Shown: positions 62,161-64,000 of the stretch, piece after piece
Position numbering within the stretch: position 1 is the stretch's first letter
Layout: each line of letters begins with the position of its first letter
DNA from: JAAELZ01 sp965237485
Lineage (GTDB): Bacteria > Pseudomonadota > Gammaproteobacteria > Arenicellales > Poriferihabitantaceae
Length of the DNA: 64,000 nt
Assembly (NCBI GenBank): GCA_965237485.1
Contig: CBDEFQ010000009.1
Coordinates: 310,001-374,000, forward strand
Direction: 5' to 3'
Made by a program: the position numbers and the translations under genes
Notes under the pieces: model-generated
Databases searched by the model: none
What the model saw: the letters and a program-made list of their open reading frames with translations, nothing else
Told to the model about the DNA's origin: nothing

Positions 62161-62533
62161 TTTGTCAATCAGCGTTTAAAACTGGACACCTGTCAGCGAG
62201 TAAAACTGAACAATTAAATACAATAATATTTCTTTATCATCAACTCAAGTGAAGCGTAGCGAAACTTGAGTTGATGAATCAATCCTGCTTTCTTGCGATG
62301 TTATTTTTTAGTGACAGTCTTGAGCTTTGCTTTAGCGCTAGACTGCTTGAATCGATATGAGTCGTTACCCGTTTCAATAATTGAGCAATGATGAGTCACT
62401 CTGTCGAGCAAAGCCGTGGTCATTTTCTCGTCGCCAAATACCTGCACCCATTCACTGAAATTAAGCTTGGTGGTAAACACGATGGAGGTTTTCTCGTATA
62501 GCTTGCTGACCAGGTGGAATAATAGTGCGCCAC
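62161..62533 (-). mobile_element. Remnant of an IS21-family element (right end plus istB tail)
   Basis: The end (62161-62223) equals the solo end at 59296-59357. A strong hairpin (62237-62250 against 62264-62277, 14-bp arms) lies between the end and the istB stop and is probably a terminator. The remnant is cut at 62533 by an IS256-type element. Confidence 0.8.
62301..62533 (-). pseudogene. IstB C-terminal fragment
   Basis: About 77 codons: ALLFHLVSKLYEKTSIVFTT then KLNFSEWVQVFGDEKMTTAL and LLDRVTHHCSIIETGNDSYR, the C-terminal third of the IS21 helper ATPase IstB. The stop is at 62301-62303. The N-terminal part with the Walker motifs is removed by the IS256-type insertion. Confidence 0.9.
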
Positions 62534-63508
62534 GATACTGTAACTTCAGGTATGGACTTTTATATTAGATAGAGCAGTATGGCCTTTTCCCCCTAGGGGG
62601 GGATTTTTTCGAATTTTTGATTTATTCAAATTTTCTATCTTGGTGTCTTGTAAGTTGAGCCATTTGTGCGTTCCCTGTTTTAAGCAATTAACATACTGGA
62701 GACACCCAAATGACCCAATCAAACAATAACGTATTTGACGTAGTAGTGGAACACACATCTCAGAAGGCCCCGATGCCATGCGCCCCGTGCTCACCGCACT
62801 GCTCAATGAGGCGATGAAGATTGAAAGAGAGCCGTTTCCAGGCGCATCACACTATGAGCATAGTCAAGACCGGCCAGGGTTTGCCCATGGCTACCAGGAT
62901 AAGCGTATCGATACGCAAGCCGGTACGCTCAATCTGCGTATCCCAAAGACCGCTCAACACGTTGATGAACCTTTTTACCCTCAATCGCTAGAACGCGGCT
63001 TACGCAGCCAACGTGCGATGATGCTGACCGTTGCTGAAATGTACGTGACGGGCGTTAGCACGCGCCGAGTCGAAAAAGTCATGCAGAGCATGGGTATTGA
63101 AAGCATCTCCTCTACACCGGTCTCACGGGCTAACCAGAGCATGGATGAGGCGTTAAAAGTCTGGCGTGATCGTCCGTTGGGTAAAGTCTCTTACCTAATC
63201 CTTGATGCGCGTTATGAAAAGGTGCGTGAGGGCCACCAAGTGATTGATATGGCGGTGTTGAGTGCGGTGGGTGTATTGCCTTGTGGACGGCGTTGCGTAT
63301 TAGGAACGGCAATGGCGCTTAATGAAGCCGAGGTTAACTGGCGAGAGTTCCTCAAAGGCTTGGTTGACCGGGGCATACATGGTATTGAGTTTATTGTCAG
63401 TGATGATCACAGTGGCTTAAAAGCCGCTAGAAAGGCAGTGTTCCCAGGTATACCTTGGCAGCGTTGCCAGTTTCATCTGGCGCAGAATGCAATGCATCAT
63501 GCCCCCAA
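62534..63508 (+). mobile_element. IS256-type element (copy C), truncated by an IS21 element
   Basis: Starts GATACTGTAAC as copies A and B do, and is colinear with them up to GCCCCCAA at 63508. There an IS21-family end begins. The last third of the element is missing from the window. Confidence 0.88.
62778..63508 (+). pseudogene. Truncated IS256-type transposase (copy C)
   Basis: The first 243 residues match the 6463-7581 transposase almost exactly and include both catalytic Asp. The frame then reads through the IS21 end and stops at 63539. The catalytic Glu is lost. Confidence 0.9.
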
Positions 63509-64000
63509 GTGCATATTTTTACCAACCGTGGCCAGTTAATTTTACGTAGCGAGGCCACCTAATTTTACCAACCGTGGCCACTGATTTTTATCGAAGCGCG
63601 GACACTTTTTCGCTTCCGTAAAATTCCTCCACAGCCTTCTTGCGGTTAACACTATAACCGTTAACCTGCCGTTCTTTTATTTGTATTGGAACAGCTATGA
63701 AACCCAAGAAGGTCACTATGTTAAAACTCAAAGACATTCTGCGCTTGCACTATGAGGCGCAACTATCCTCCCGTAAAATCGCGCTCAGCTTAAACCTGTC
63801 ACGCAGCGCCGTATCCAAATATCTCGTCAGAGCAACAAATGCCCAATTAAGCTGGCCCCTGCCAGCAGGCATGGATGAACAACAGCTGCAGGCGATATTA
63901 AAGCCGCCCAAATGCAGAGGCCCTGCCACTGCTTTATTGTGTGAGCCAGACTTTGCACAAATATCAGTTGAACGGTCTCGTAAAGGGATGACTCGCCAAT
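63509..64000 (+). mobile_element. IS21-family element, left part
   Basis: Begins near TGCATATTTTTACC at 63510. Four terminal repeats with the core TTTTA and GTGGCCA or similar are phased at exactly 23 bp (the A after the T-run is at 63521, 63544, 63567 and 63590). Multiple such repeats are transposase-binding sites of IS21-family ends. The element continues beyond the window and differs from the IS21 remnant at 62161-62533. Confidence 0.85.
63697..64000 (+). CDS. istA: IS21-family transposase IstA, N-terminal part
   Basis: ATG at 63697; 101 codons in the window. MLKLKDILRLHYEAQLSSRK then IALSLNLSRSAVSKYLVRA is the N-terminal helix-turn-helix of IstA. The catalytic core lies beyond the window edge. 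The frame is open so far. Confidence 0.9.
   Translation, partial: MKPKKVTMLKLKDILRLHYEAQLSSRKIALSLNLSRSAVSKYLVRATNAQLSWPLPAGMDEQQLQAILKPPKCRGPATALLCEPDFAQISVERSRKGMTRQ

Noticed and set aside
1..64000. tRNA and rRNA genes
   Set aside because: I saw no cloverleaf-like or rRNA-like segment in the intergenic regions, but I could not run a covariance search.

Overview
The window is a chromosomal segment of a gammaproteobacterium. Its housekeeping blocks have gammaproteobacterial content and order: dxr-cdsA-uppS-frr-pyrH-tsf-rpsB (read in minus direction) divergent from map-glnD, petABC followed by sspA-sspB, hslVU, and surE-pcm. I cannot place it below class level. The genome is heavily loaded with insertion sequences, several nested in each other, and many accessory genes are broken.

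Layout. 1-3500: tail of an ISXO2-type (IS1595 family) transposase translationally coupled to a type II restriction-modification cassette. The methyltransferase has two frameshifts and is split by a 1374-bp IS, while the PmeII-type endonuclease frame is open. 3660-6410: divergent PAP2 phosphatase and EptA-like phosphoethanolamine transferase (lipid A modification) around a miniature IS3 derivative. 6430-9230: an IS256-type element carrying a second IS256-type element, with a 9-bp target duplication. 9330-13280: YlqF GTPase, short Pta, frameshifted AlkB-like hydroxylase, glycerophosphodiesterase. 13283-19516: isoprenoid, phospholipid and translation block ending in an rpsB with a long C-terminal fusion. 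19747-27532: map, glnD, an AmgK-like kinase, pepN and a HAD phosphatase.

27660-31600: a chromosomal integron. It has an IntI-type integrase, an attI-like region, one complete cassette (secreted protein with seven tandem 31-residue repeats, followed by an attC site) and a second cassette cut by a frameshifted IS256-type copy. 32036-38118: hslUV, sspAB and the cytochrome bc1 operon. 38311-45905: a GMC oxidoreductase, a 270-bp nested foldback element, a secreted carboxypeptidase-regulatory-like protein, a trimethylamine-dehydrogenase-like flavoenzyme, an IS5 element and a Rieske oxygenase. Together these look like a quaternary-amine or betaine oxidation locus. 45939-48458: YqaA, Pcm, SurE and a rhodanese. 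48610-55580: the complete MoxR/DUF58/DUF4381/VWA/VWA-TPR/BatD (aerotolerance-type) operon.

55600-64000: an IS graveyard around two toxin-antitoxin modules (higBA, parDE) and an EcoRI-type methyltransferase truncated by an IS5 element. The same IS that split the first methyltransferase lies with the same end about 40 bp upstream of both toxin-antitoxin operons. One of these copies is itself split by an IS3 element. The window ends inside an IS21-family element whose terminus shows four repeats at an exact 23-bp period.
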